A stretch of 64,000 nt of DNA from Planctomycetota bacterium. Its GTDB lineage: Bacteria; Planctomycetota; Phycisphaerae; Phycisphaerales; UBA1924. The stretch covers positions 1 through 64,000 of the forward strand of contig JAGWZK010000016.1 of the NCBI GenBank assembly GCA_018968885.1, read 5' to 3'. Under the pieces are notes generated by a model. It saw nothing but the letters and a program-made list of their open reading frames with translations, was not told where the DNA came from and did no database searches. Position numbers and translations under genes: made by a program. Positions 44,067-52,280 of this stretch are shown here, in pieces (position 1 is the first letter of the stretch; every line of letters starts with the position of its first letter).

Positions 44067-45524
44067 TCAGCACCCGGCGCTGAACGCAGCGACAAAGTCG
44101 AGGTAATCAAAGAAATCGATCACGGTGTCGCCGTTGAAGTCCGCCGTGTTTGCGTTGGCGCTGAAGGCGGCGACGAAGTCGAGATAGTCAAAGAAGTCCA
44201 CGACGGTGTCGGCATTGAAATCTGCCGTGCAACGGTTGGAGCGATACGCCCGAACTCCGGCCCGATCAGACACTATGAGCGAACCATCGTGCGCCAGGGT
44301 CGGCCCACCCTGATTCTGCCGATCCAGATTCAAAGTGAAGAGCGTTGAAGAAAGATCCGCAGGAAATGCCCACAGTCGCCCATCCGTCGCCGGGTTCGAT
44401 GCCCAGCCATTCGACAGATACACGATTCCCGAGCGATCTACGGCCACGCGCGGACTCAGATTGCTGCTGCGCAATGGATTCAGGGCTGGTGCCGAGGCCA
44501 TGATTGATCCATCGGTGGGATTCAATCGCACAAACTGATCCGTGACGCCATCGTCGGCTGGAATGAACGTGTAGATAGACCCATCCGGGCCCACGCCATG
44601 CTCATGGCTGGTGGTCCATTTTACGGGCCTGCTCCACAGCAGAGTCATTGCGCTGCCACTGTCGGCAAACGCAAAGAAGTTGTCCACCGGTTGATTGTTC
44701 TGCGAGCGGGCAAAGTAGACGGTCTGTCCATCGTGCGACAAGAACGGGCTGTTCTGCGAAGTGAATCCAGCCATCACCGGTGACTGATACTGCAATGCAC
44801 CCGTTGCCAGATTCAACTTCTTGACCACATGCCCACCTGACACGGCATCGACAATAAACACGGCCGAATCCGATGCAGCCCCGCCGCAATTGCCACTGAC
44901 CGAGCCGGTGCGACCGACTCGCCAGACGGTGGCGCCGTCGGTGGAATTAATGCGAGTGACGTTACGAAAGTCGGCGACGATCAGATCACCATCCGGCGCA
45001 AAGACCACGCCGTCGTACGCACCTGCGCTGGTCACATCGGCACTTTGCCACACCACGGCCCCCGTAGCGGCATCGAGCGCATACATCCGCTGCGACACGC
45101 TGGAACCGTTTCCTGATCGCGAGGCATACACACGTCCATCACGAGCCCCGGCGATCCAAGCGATCCAATCCTGAGAAGTGTTGCCACTGAAGGGCAGCGT
45201 GAAGCGCCACAACTGCTGGCCATTGGTGAGTGAATACGCAACGCAGGCATCATTGGCGGCGCCACCGTTGGTGGGGAAGCCCTGTTCCTTGACCACAAAA
45301 ACGCGGTCGCCCATCGTCACTGGAGCCCAGGCGATGATGGAGAACTCTGGCGTGGACCACGCCTGGGTCGCTGCGATGGGTCCGAGTACATCGTTGTATC
45401 CGTTCCGGCGCGGCCCACCACCGGTGTTGGACCAATCGCCGGCCAAGGCCTGACCGGCTCCAGCACAAAACGCTGCACCCAGGATCAAACCTGCCCTGGC
45501 ATTTGTCAGTAGCTTCGCACGCAT
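44067..45524 (-). CDS. Secreted beta-propeller (PQQ-like) protein with double dockerin-like tail
   Basis: Protein of 485 residues. Signal peptide 1-28 (ending QALAG), then repeated blades of the PQQ/WD type (LTNGQQLWRF, DAATGAVVWQSADV, NSTDGATVWRVGRTG). The last ~55 residues hold two EF-hand-like repeats framed by Cys: CTADFNADTVVDFFDYLDFV and TADFNGDTVIDFFDYLDFV, ending FSAGC. This is the GC-type dockerin-like domain of planctomycete exoproteins, thought to anchor or dock them at the surface. ATGATG with GGAGGTGG before it sets the start. Ligand of the propeller unknown. Confidence 0.78.
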   Translation of the reverse strand: MRAKLLTNARAGLILGAAFCAGAGQALAGDWSNTGGGPRRNGYNDVLGPIAATQAWSTPEFSIIAWAPVTMGDRVFVVKEQGFPTNGGAANDACVAYSLTNGQQLWRFTLPFSGNTSQDWIAWIAGARDGRVYASRSGNGSSVSQRMYALDAATGAVVWQSADVTSAGAYDGVVFAPDGDLIVADFRNVTRINSTDGATVWRVGRTGSVSGNCGGAASDSAVFIVDAVSGGHVVKKLNLATGALQYQSPVMAGFTSQNSPFLSHDGQTVYFARSQNNQPVDNFFAFADSGSAMTLLWSRPVKWTTSHEHGVGPDGSIYTFIPADDGVTDQFVRLNPTDGSIMASAPALNPLRSSNLSPRVAVDRSGIVYLSNGWASNPATDGRLWAFPADLSSTLFTLNLDRQNQGGPTLAHDGSLIVSDRAGVRAYRSNRCTADFNADTVVDFFDYLDFVAAFSANANTADFNGDTVIDFFDYLDFVAAFSAGC

Positions 45525-45643
45525 CATCCACCTCCGGAAAGGACACACGCCCCAATTCCTCCTGAGCATACCCCACGATGCAAGTGGCACCCATACCTAC
45601 CGTTTCAACACAAAACACACGCTTTCAGTCAAGGATTCCCACC

Positions 45644-46210
45644 ATGGCCAAGTTTGTTCCATTCATGACGGTCGCCGTGATCACCCCTGTCTTCTTCCTC
45701 TCCACACTCAGTGGGTGCGCGAGTTCATCCAAGACCGCAGCCAACCCATCACTTGAGCTTCCCGCGAGCGCCAACCCTGATCCCGCCCTCGAGCCCCTGG
45801 CTTTCATGGCCGGACGCTGGATCGGTGTCAATCCCAACAAGACCGTGAACGAGGAACACTGGACGGCACCTCGCGGCAACCACATGCTCGGCACGTTTCA
45901 CCAGATCCGGCGCGATGGCAAACCCGCTTTTGTCGAAATCTCGCTGGTGACGGTGGAGAAAGATGGCGTCATGCTCAAGCTGCGGCACCTGCACGGCGCT
46001 CTTGAAGTTCCGGCCACCCGCAAAGAACCCAACGTCTTTCGCCTCAAGTCCGCATCCGGCAATCGCGCTGAGTTCACCGGCACCGGCGATGCCGAAGAGG
46101 TGACCAGTGTGGTCTACCGCTTAGTGAATCCCAACACGCTTGCCGTGGATGTCGGGTTTGCACCGACATCGAAGGAGAAGCCGTTCACCTCGACGTATAC
46201 GCGTGAGTGA
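45644..46210 (+). CDS. Lipoprotein of the DUF6265 type
   Basis: Protein of 188 residues. Signal sequence with lipobox LSGC at ~22-25. The body (LEPLAFMAGRWIGVNPNKTV, EHWTAPRGNHMLGTFHQIRR, GVMLKLRHLHGALEV) follows the small beta-barrel pattern of DUF6265, often annotated as a hypothetical lipoprotein. Start 45644 has AAGGA upstream. Divergent from the dockerin-bearing propeller gene, sharing its promoter region. Confidence 0.75.
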   Translation: MAKFVPFMTVAVITPVFFLSTLSGCASSSKTAANPSLELPASANPDPALEPLAFMAGRWIGVNPNKTVNEEHWTAPRGNHMLGTFHQIRRDGKPAFVEISLVTVEKDGVMLKLRHLHGALEVPATRKEPNVFRLKSASGNRAEFTGTGDAEEVTSVVYRLVNPNTLAVDVGFAPTSKEKPFTSTYTRE

Positions 46211-46390
46211 TGGACGAGCAGGTGAGATTTCCAAGTGTTGAGGTGAAGAGGTGATGAAGTTTCGAGTTAGAGAATCGGCGCGGTGAGAGGAAGCAGAACG
46301 AGTGACAGCACGCGCCTGGTTCACAGAAGAGACCATGATGCGCGGGAATGGTGTAACACTCGGGGTGTGATCGGCAGCGCACAAATGCAG

Positions 46391-47086
46391 TTATGTGGAA
46401 TTGGCCAAACCGGCAGCGCTCGCGAGGAGCGCGGCGGTTGATGTTGATGATTCTTGTGCTGGGGCACTGAGATGTTTGGTGAGTGATGCGTTCAGGGATA
46501 TGTGTAGAGGATTGGGTGAGGTGGGTGAGGAGTCGCTTGTGTCGGATTTGGGCGCGGTGTGGTGAGAGGATGTGGGCGCATCGGAAGTCCTCGCGGCATC
46601 GGATTCGTTCATGATGGAATTAGCGAGGGGTTCGACGGGGGCGGGTGCCTTTGGGGTTGTGGGTTTTTCTTTGCTGCCGCGAGTTGTGTTGGTGGAGGTA
46701 GGAGAGATGAGCGCGCGGGCGAGGAGGCGGAGTTCGCGGATGAGGCGATGGGCCAGGTCGTTGGATTCCTTCTGATCTTTTTTCATGCACGCACGGGCGA
46801 GTGCATCGCGGGCGATGTAGATGGCGTAGTCGAGGGCATCGCGAGCGCGCTCCTGCCTGCCGCGCTCCGCGCGGAGTGCATTTTCGGCGGCTTTGGCTTG
46901 CAGGTATTCGAAGGCGGGACGGATGGGGTCGGATTCGACCCAAAGGAGGAGAGACGTGTAGGAATCGCAGGCAGGGTGCTGCCCTTGAAGGGATGGGGCC
47001 AGAGAGGCTAGATCGAAGGAGTTGCGGGCAATGAGGTTGAGGAGATTGAGATCGACGGTTTCGAGATGTGTGAGGGGATTGTTCAT
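46391..47086 (-). CDS. Hypothetical protein with helical N-terminal half
   Basis: Protein of 231 residues. Residues ~1-125 are helical and charged (YLQAKAAENALRAERGRQER, ALDYAIYIARDALARACMKK), the rest is a Ser/Thr/Pro-rich low-complexity tail. No signal or membrane segment. Not recognised. A plus-strand frame at 46559-47011 overlaps it but has a less plausible composition. The 180-base gap to its left shows nothing I can name. Confidence 0.55.
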   Translation of the reverse strand: MNNPLTHLETVDLNLLNLIARNSFDLASLAPSLQGQHPACDSYTSLLLWVESDPIRPAFEYLQAKAAENALRAERGRQERARDALDYAIYIARDALARACMKKDQKESNDLAHRLIRELRLLARALISPTSTNTTRGSKEKPTTPKAPAPVEPLANSIMNESDAARTSDAPTSSHHTAPKSDTSDSSPTSPNPLHISLNASLTKHLSAPAQESSTSTAALLASAAGLANST

Positions 47087-47230
47087 GTAGATCAGGATAC
47101 TGTTTGGGTGCAGGGGCGCGAAGAGTGAATTTCGAATTTTTGTTGTAAGTTACTTATTTGCAATGACTTGCGCACGTGTCACGCAAGCGCGTGACGAGCG
47201 CAGCAGGTTTTTGCGTTTCGCGAGGGAATG

Positions 47231-47253
47231 AAAAAACCCTCGCCGGGCGAGGG
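47231..47253 (-). terminator. Rho-independent terminator of tRNA-Ala
   Basis: CCCTCGCC and GGCGAGGG form an eight-base-pair stem (47237-47253); the minus strand continues TTTTTT. It starts eight bases after the tRNA 3' end. Confidence 0.85.
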
Positions 47254-47260
47254 TGAAAAG

Positions 47261-47333
47261 TGGAGCGGATGAGATTCGAACTCACGGCCTCATCATTGCG
47301 AACGATGCGCTCTACCAACTGAGCTACCGCCCC
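47261..47333 (-). tRNA. tRNA-Ala (anticodon CGC)
   Basis: A 73-base cloverleaf reads on the minus strand: acceptor GGGGCGG/CCGCTCC (one G-U), D arm GCTC...GAGC, anticodon stem CATCG/TGATG with loop TTCGCAA giving anticodon CGC (reads GCG, alanine), variable loop of five, T arm GTGAG/CTCAT with TTCGAAT, discriminator A. CCA is not encoded. Confidence 0.95.
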
Positions 47334-47640
47334 AGAAAAACAGGTTGTTTTCGCTTCACTTTGATGGCGGGCTTGGCCTGCTATGGAGTGGGCGAAGGGT
47401 CGATTGTACGAGGCCGCGGGGGATTTGCCAGCGGAGGAGATGAGAACCTGAGGGGATTTGATAGCGTATTCTCATTTAGAAGGCACTAGGCATCAGGCAT
47501 CAGGCAAAAGGCAGAAGGCAAAAAGGACGCGGAGGATTTGAGATGTCACATTTGAAAGCGGGGAAGCAGAGCAGAATGGCAGGGTCGGGTTTTGGAAGTT
47601 GAAAGTGGCGAGCGGAGAGTCTTGAGCGGAGTGTGTGCAG
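47334..47640. other. Intergenic region between tRNA-Ala and znuA
   Basis: About 300 bases without a gene. It holds the tRNA promoter side, a run of six heptamers (listed separately) and the znuA ribosome site (GGAG, nine bases from the ATG). I looked for a Zur- or Fur-like inverted repeat near the znuA start and saw none. Confidence 0.5.
47481..47522 (+). repeat. Six tandem AGGCNNN heptamers
   Basis: Six consecutive seven-base units: AGGCACT, AGGCATC, AGGCATC, AGGCAAA, AGGCAGA, AGGCAAA, then AAGG. All begin AGGCA. This resembles the short tandem heptamer repeats seen scattered in some bacterial genomes. Length may vary between strains. Confidence 0.8.
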
Positions 47641-48666
47641 ATGAAGCGTGTGATGTGCGTGGGATTGGCCGCAGCGATGTTGAGCGGGTGTGAGCGGCCG
47701 AACGCGGGCGCGGGGCCCCCTCCTGCTGCCGCGAACACATCGGGATCAGGTGCGGGGCAGGTCGCGGCGGCGAAGCGGGCGATGCGAGTAGTGGTGACGA
47801 TCGCGCCGCTCAAGGGGTTGGTTGCAGAACTCGCGCCAGCGGGGACAGAGATCACGATGCTGATGCAACCGGGGCGGAGTGAACATGGGTACGAATTCAC
47901 TCCGGCGGATATTCAGACGATTTCACAAGCGGATGCGGTGGTGTATGTGGGGCTGGGGTTGGAGCCGACGGTGGCGGCGTTTGTCGAGAAGCGTGTGAGT
48001 GCCACGCGCGAGGCGATGTCGCTGGGCAGAATTTTGAAGTTGGAAGAAGGGGCGAAACCGCACGAGCACAAGCCAGATGAGCCGGGACATTCCCATGGTG
48101 GGAACGAGCTTGGGCATGATGGGCATCATCATGGGCCGATTGACGTGCATGTGTGGCTGGACCCGGTATTGATGAAGGAAGCTGTGCCGGGTTTGAATGA
48201 GATGCTGATGACGGCGATGAAGCGATGTGGGGCAACGTCGGCGGAGATCGAAGCGCAGAAAGGAAAGGGTGCGGCGCTGGTGGAGAAGCTTGCCGCGCTG
48301 GATGGAGAGATCAAGGAAGCGCTGAAGCCGTTTGCGGGTCGGTCGATCGTGACGCATCACGCGGCGTTTGGCAGGTTGGCCGAGCGGTATGGATTGAAGG
48401 TGGCTGAGGTGTTGCGGCCGATTGAAACGAGTGAACCGACACCGGCGCAGATGGCGGCGGTGGCAGAGGCGATTCGTAAGGAAGGGATCAAGACGATTTT
48501 CATTGAGCCGCAATTTGATGCGACGGCGGCGAAGCGCGTGGCGGAGTTGGCTGGGGTGCAGGTGATGACGCTGGACCCCTTGGGGAGGGGTGACTATTTC
48601 GCGCTCTTGCGGGAGAATGTGGATGCGCTGGTGAAGGGGTTCGCGGCGAGCGGGAACTCACGCTGA
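47641..48666 (+). CDS. znuA: Zinc/manganese ABC transporter substrate-binding lipoprotein (ZnuA type)
   Basis: Protein of 341 residues. Signal with lipobox LSGC at ~15-18. Cluster A-I features: VVVTIAPLKGLVAELAP near 45, SEHGYEFTPADIQTI (metal His) near 80, a His-rich loop HEHKPDEPGHSHGGNELGHD at ~140-160, HVWLDP near 170, HHAAFGRLAERYGL near 240, and a C-terminal acidic metal ligand. The His-rich loop favours zinc over manganese. Binds metal in the periplasm and hands it to ZnuB. First gene of a three-gene unit. Confidence 0.9.
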   Translation: MKRVMCVGLAAAMLSGCERPNAGAGPPPAAANTSGSGAGQVAAAKRAMRVVVTIAPLKGLVAELAPAGTEITMLMQPGRSEHGYEFTPADIQTISQADAVVYVGLGLEPTVAAFVEKRVSATREAMSLGRILKLEEGAKPHEHKPDEPGHSHGGNELGHDGHHHGPIDVHVWLDPVLMKEAVPGLNEMLMTAMKRCGATSAEIEAQKGKGAALVEKLAALDGEIKEALKPFAGRSIVTHHAAFGRLAERYGLKVAEVLRPIETSEPTPAQMAAVAEAIRKEGIKTIFIEPQFDATAAKRVAELAGVQVMTLDPLGRGDYFALLRENVDALVKGFAASGNSR

Positions 48667-48705
48667 GGATTTTGCGGCTTGATTCGGTGTAGACTGGCGC
48701 ACGTG

Positions 48706-49587
48706 ATGATGCAGGCAACGGCAACACCGGCGGTTTCGATTCGCGGGGTGACGCTGCGCTATCCGGGAGCGGAAGAAACGGCGCTGGCGGATGTGTCACT
48801 GGATGTGGTGCCGGGAGAGAAACTGGGAATCTTGGGTCCTAATGGCGGTGGAAAATCGACACTGGTGAAATTGGTGCTGGGATTGCTCGCGCCGGATGCG
48901 GGGAGTGTGCGGATTTTCGGGGCATCGCCACGAGAGGCGCGGCGCGAGGGAATCGTGGGATATGTGCCGCAGAGAGTGGAGGCGGAACTGGGTTTTCCGC
49001 TGAGTGGTCGAGATGTGGTGACGATGGCGGCGGGTTTGAGGTTGGGATGGTGGCAGCGAGCGGGAAGCGTGGTGAAGGATCGCGTGGATGGAGCGCTCTT
49101 GACTGTGAACGCGATGGGGTTCAGCGAGCAGCCGGTGGGGACGTTGTCAGGCGGACAATTTCAGCGGATCATGATCGCGCGAGCGATTGTGACGCAGCCC
49201 AAGGTGCTGGTTCTGGATGAGCCGACGGTGGGGATTGATGTGGCGGGACAGAAACAGTTTGCGGAATTGATTGAGCGGCTGTCGCGAGAATTGGGAATGA
49301 CGCTTTTGGTGGTGAGTCATGATCTGCGGACGATTGCGAGCGGGTGTGACCGCGTGGCGTGCCTGTCGCGGACGCTGCACTCTCATGGTGCGCCGGAAGG
49401 TTTGACGCCGCGTGTGCTGGCGGAGGTTTTTCGGCACGATATGGCGAGCATTTTCGGGGATGTGCATGTTGATGCGCATGCGGCGGCGGGGTGCAGTGAT
49501 CCGAGTCATGGTCATGACCATGGGCAGGCGGATGCGGCGCCGGTGCAGTTGCGGATTGAGAAGAAGTCTGCGGAGGATCAGCGATGA
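48706..49587 (+). CDS. znuC: Zinc ABC transporter ATP-binding protein (ZnuC type)
   Basis: Protein of 293 residues. Walker A GPNGGGKSTLVK near 45, Q-loop YVPQ, signature LSGGQFQRIMIARAI near 150, Walker B VLVLDEPTVGID, H-loop VVSHDLRT. The C terminus has a His-rich tail (DPSHGHDHGQ), unusual for the ATPase. Start ATGATG at 48706 is preferred to a TTG nine codons upstream. Overlaps znuB by four bases. Confidence 0.9.
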   Translation: MMQATATPAVSIRGVTLRYPGAEETALADVSLDVVPGEKLGILGPNGGGKSTLVKLVLGLLAPDAGSVRIFGASPREARREGIVGYVPQRVEAELGFPLSGRDVVTMAAGLRLGWWQRAGSVVKDRVDGALLTVNAMGFSEQPVGTLSGGQFQRIMIARAIVTQPKVLVLDEPTVGIDVAGQKQFAELIERLSRELGMTLLVVSHDLRTIASGCDRVACLSRTLHSHGAPEGLTPRVLAEVFRHDMASIFGDVHVDAHAAAGCSDPSHGHDHGQADAAPVQLRIEKKSAEDQR

Positions 49588-50471
49588 TGACTCTGCGGAC
49601 GTGGGAGTATTTGTCGGGGCCGAGTGCGTGGCTATTTTGGCCGGCGATTGTGACGGGCGTGGTGGTCGCGGGGATGTGCGCGTGGCTGAGCGTGATTGTG
49701 GTGCTGAAGCGATTGGCGTTCATCGGGCAGGGGGTGAGTCACGCGGCGTTTGGAGGCGTGGGCGTGGCGGCGATGCTGGGGTTGTTTGCCAGCACGACGG
49801 CGACGACGAGCGTGTCGATGGGGCAGTTTGCGGTGATTGCCGGATTCTGCCTGGCGTCGGCGTTGCTAATCGGGAAATTGAGTGAGAAGAGTGGAGAGAG
49901 AGCGACGACGGATCATGCGGATACGGCGATCGGAGTGATTCTGGTGGGGAGCATGGCGCTGGGGGCGGTGCTGCTGCATGTGGCACAGACGCGACGGATG
50001 GCGGCGGGAGTGAGCTGGGAGAGTGTGCTGTTTGGACAGTTGCTGGCCGTGACATGGACGGATGCGGCGATCGCGGCTGGAGTGACGGCGGTGGTGAGTG
50101 TGGCACTGGTGGTGTGGCGCAGGCCATTGATGCTGACGCTGTTTGATCGGCCGGTGGCGGAAGCGCTGGGTGTGCGGGTGAAGGTGATGAACCTGGTGCT
50201 GCTGGCACTGCTTGCGGTGGCGACGGTGAGCGCGATGAAACTGGCGGGTGTGGTGTTGGCGACGGCGATGCTGACGCTGCCTGGTGCTGCCGCGCTGCGG
50301 TGGTCGCGGCGGATGAGCGCGGTGATGATGCTGGCGCTGGTGATCGGTGTGATGTGCGTGCTGGGCGGAGTGGTGTTGAGCTTTGAATTGGATTGGCCGC
50401 CCGGGCCAGCGATTGTGCTGGTGATGGTGACGGTGTATTTTGGGGCGCGGGGCACCGGAGCGCGGCGCTAG
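49584..50471 (+). CDS. znuB: Zinc ABC transporter permease (ZnuB type)
   Basis: Protein of 295 residues with about eight hydrophobic segments. Family stretches: VVLKRLAFIGQGVSHAAFGG near 45-65, PVAEALGVRVKVMNLVLLAL near 190, MKLAGVVLATAMLTLPGAAA near 220. Forms the membrane channel for the metal. ATG overlaps the znuC stop. It ends twelve bases from the convergent acetyltransferase gene. Confidence 0.92.
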   Translation: MMTLRTWEYLSGPSAWLFWPAIVTGVVVAGMCAWLSVIVVLKRLAFIGQGVSHAAFGGVGVAAMLGLFASTTATTSVSMGQFAVIAGFCLASALLIGKLSEKSGERATTDHADTAIGVILVGSMALGAVLLHVAQTRRMAAGVSWESVLFGQLLAVTWTDAAIAAGVTAVVSVALVVWRRPLMLTLFDRPVAEALGVRVKVMNLVLLALLAVATVSAMKLAGVVLATAMLTLPGAAALRWSRRMSAVMMLALVIGVMCVLGGVVLSFELDWPPGPAIVLVMVTVYFGARGTGARR

Positions 50472-50483
50472 TTGGGAGAGGGT

Positions 50484-51002
50484 TCAGTCAGCGGAACCGA
50501 CGCGAGCGAGGGCATCACCGTCGAGGCGGCAGATGGTCCAATCGGTGAGGCGGCGGGCGCCGAGCTTTTCATAGAAGTCGATGGCGGGTGTGTTCCAATC
50601 GAGGACAGCCCATTCCATGCGAGGACATTGGCGCTGCACGGCGACGCGGGCGACGGCGCGGAGAAGGGCGAGGCCGAGTCCTTTGCCGCGAGAATGGGGT
50701 GTGACGTAGAGGTCTTCGAGGTAGAGGCCAGCACGGCCCTTCCAAGTGCTGAAATTGTGGAAGTAGACGGCAAAGCCGTGCGGAACATCGTCGATCAGGC
50801 CGATCAGGCACTCTGCGATGGGGCCACCCAACGGGTTGGCGATGTGGCTGCAGGGAATGGCGCGGCCGAAGAGGGCGTCGTGAATAAGAGATTCGGTGGC
50901 GATGACGGCCTGGGGCTCGCGCTCGTATTCGGCGAGCTCGCGGATGAAGCGGAGGATGAGTGGGATGTCGGCGGGCGTGGCGGGGCGGATGGTGATGGCC
51001 AT
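50484..51002 (-). CDS. GNAT-family N-acetyltransferase
   Basis: Protein of 172 residues. N terminus ITIRPATPADIPLILRFIRE, acetyl-CoA loop VTPHSRGKGLGLALLRAVAR near 100-118 (R/Q-x-x-G-x-G/A), and DWNTPAIDFYEKLGARRL near 140. The pattern is nearest diamine N-acetyltransferases. No ribosome site is visible; it starts 33 bases from the divergent small gene. Substrate unknown. Confidence 0.88.
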   Translation of the reverse strand: MAITIRPATPADIPLILRFIRELAEYEREPQAVIATESLIHDALFGRAIPCSHIANPLGGPIAECLIGLIDDVPHGFAVYFHNFSTWKGRAGLYLEDLYVTPHSRGKGLGLALLRAVARVAVQRQCPRMEWAVLDWNTPAIDFYEKLGARRLTDWTICRLDGDALARVGSAD

Positions 51003-51035
51003 GAGGGGATCGTTACCCGGTCATACGATGGGGGC

Positions 51036-51233
51036 ATGGCTGACAAAGTGAAAGCGGAGTTGTTTCTGGCGGAACTGAACCGGCTGCGCAAGGACCTTGG
51101 TGAAGACAAGAGCGACCTGGAATGGGTGACTCTGCACCACGCGTTCTGCTTTATCTCTTACAAGATGGGGGAATTTCAGAAGTATGTGGATGAGCAGGCG
51201 GCGAAGGGTGAGTTTGATGAGTTGGAGAGGTGA
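51036..51233 (+). CDS. Small hypothetical protein
   Basis: Protein of 65 residues, helical and charged (VKAELFLAELNRLRKDLGED; SYKMGEFQKYVDEQAAKGEF). The start at 51036 is preceded by GGGGG. The longer in-frame stretch upstream is antisense to the acetyltransferase and not coding. Not recognised; composition is that of a real cytoplasmic protein. Confidence 0.55.
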   Translation: MADKVKAELFLAELNRLRKDLGEDKSDLEWVTLHHAFCFISYKMGEFQKYVDEQAAKGEFDELER

Positions 51234-51235
51234 GT

Positions 51236-51274
51236 GAAAAAGCCAGAAGCCCGCACGAGATGCGCGGGCTTCTG
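51236..51274 (-). terminator. Terminator of the PEP-CTERM-like gene, possibly bidirectional
   Basis: CAGAAGCCCGC and GCGGGCTTCTG pair over eleven bases (51244-51274); the minus strand continues GGCTTTTT. It also lies at the end of the small plus-strand gene. Confidence 0.82.
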
Positions 51275-51304
51275 AAAGGGGTTGGAGACTGAGGCGGGGA
51301 TTGC

Positions 51305-51961
51305 TCAGCGGCGGCGACGGGTGGCCGCGAGGGCGGCGAGTGCGAATGCCGCGGAAGCTGAGGGGGCGGGGACGAGGGTGAGAGAGGCATCGTCCCAAGC
51401 AACGGAAGTATCGGCAGGAGAGCCGTTGTTGGTGAAGCTCTGGACGGCAAAGACGACCTTGGCGATGGCGGCGTTGGCAGGTGCGAACTCGGAGTAGCTG
51501 AACTGCTGATATTGGTTGGTCAGCGAGCCCTGGATGGCCTGATTGTTGGTGGCGATGAAGTTGTTGCCAGCATCGAACCACTCGACTCGATACTCAGCGC
51601 CGTTGTTGACGCCGGGATTGGAGCGAGCGAAGACAGAGAGGGCATACTGAGCGCCGCCGGTGATACCGAAGACGGTCTGCACGTGGCCGGTGAAACCGTC
51701 GTAGCCGTTGTTGGTGCTGGAGCCGACGCGAATGGTGGTGACGAGTGCTTTATCGCCGGAATTGGGAGTGGCGCCCGTCCAGTTGAAGGCCTCGAGGAAG
51801 GTGCCGGGTGAGCCACCGAAGAAGCCGTTCCAATTGGTGACGTTGGAGAAGTCGAAGCCGAGGTCGGACTCAAAGCTTGCGTTGTTGAGAAGGTTTTGCG
51901 CGCCGGCTGCGGAGGCGAGGAGTGCGACGGCGGCGATGCTGATCGAACGTGCGTTGTTCAT
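51305..51961 (-). CDS. Secreted protein with PEP-CTERM-like sorting tail
   Basis: Protein of 218 residues. Signal peptide 1-21 (ending AAGAQ), a beta-rich domain like a carbohydrate-binding module (LLNNASFESDLGFDFSNVTN at the start, VAWDDASLTLVPAPSAS at the end), then a short hydrophobic stretch and RRRR. The tail PAPSASAAFALAALAATRRR is a PEP-CTERM variant common in planctomycetes, normally processed by exosortase. It heads a separate transcript whose promoter region has a strong palindrome. Confidence 0.7.
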   Translation of the reverse strand: MNNARSISIAAVALLASAAGAQNLLNNASFESDLGFDFSNVTNWNGFFGGSPGTFLEAFNWTGATPNSGDKALVTTIRVGSSTNNGYDGFTGHVQTVFGITGGAQYALSVFARSNPGVNNGAEYRVEWFDAGNNFIATNNQAIQGSLTNQYQQFSYSEFAPANAAIAKVVFAVQSFTNNGSPADTSVAWDDASLTLVPAPSASAAFALAALAATRRRR

Positions 51962-52085
51962 GGGTGCTTCTCTCTTTCCGGGAACTGATGAGCGGAATGC
52001 CGCGAGGGAGTGGGACTCGGCGCGACACTTTCAGCCCACAAGGACTGAACGATTTGAGATTACCATGAGGCGGCGAGTCGTTGCA

Positions 52086-52108
52086 ACTGTTTCATGTATT
52101 GAAACAGT
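52086..52108. promoter_or_regulatory. Inverted repeat ACTGTTTCA-N5-TGAAACAGT (candidate operator)
   Basis: Perfect nine-base arms with a five-base centre, directly abutting the -35-like TTGCAA of the PEP-CTERM-like gene. The left part TTGCAACTGTT recurs at the lacI promoter (54268-54278). Binding by the LacI-type protein at 54297 is inferred. Confidence 0.55.
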
Positions 52109-52246
52109 GAAATTCATGGAATTCCCTGAGAAGTGAGAGGGAGGGGGAACAGTGCCGATTTGGCGTAAAAATCGGGGTTCTTGACGATTCAACGGAGGTT
52201 TGCACTCTGTAGCGATAACCATCGGGCGGGCGATGGGACGCAGTGC

Positions 52247-52266
52247 TCATGCAACATGTTTCATGA
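52247..52266. promoter_or_regulatory. 20-base palindrome around AACATGTT (candidate operator)
   Basis: TCATGCAACATGTTTCATGA matches its reverse complement at 18 of 20 positions. It contains TGAAACATGTTGCA, the TGAAAC/GTTTCA-like half-sites seen elsewhere in the locus. It lies 15 bases past the end of the glycoside hydrolase gene; it could also act as a transcript end structure, but no T-run follows. Confidence 0.45.
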
Positions 52267-52280
52267 AAGAGGAGGAAGGG

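Larger units (their letters stand above)
51962..52280. other. Regulatory region between the PEP-CTERM-like gene and the glycoside hydrolase
   Basis: About 320 bases without a gene. It holds a possible sigma-70-type promoter for the PEP-CTERM-like gene on the minus strand (TTGCAA at 52081-52086, TAATCT at 52057-52062, spacing 18) and two palindromes listed separately. Transcription start near 52050 would give a leader of about 90 bases. Confidence 0.5.

Noticed and set aside
44096-44215. Repeated DNA segments encoding FFDYLDFVAAFS as a DNA repeat or CRISPR
   Set aside because: Similarity is explained by the duplicated protein motif; there are no spacers or regular units.
46559-47011. Plus-strand frame opposite the hypothetical gene at 46391-47086
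   Set aside because: Gly-rich, no ribosome site; the minus-strand frame has a more natural protein composition.
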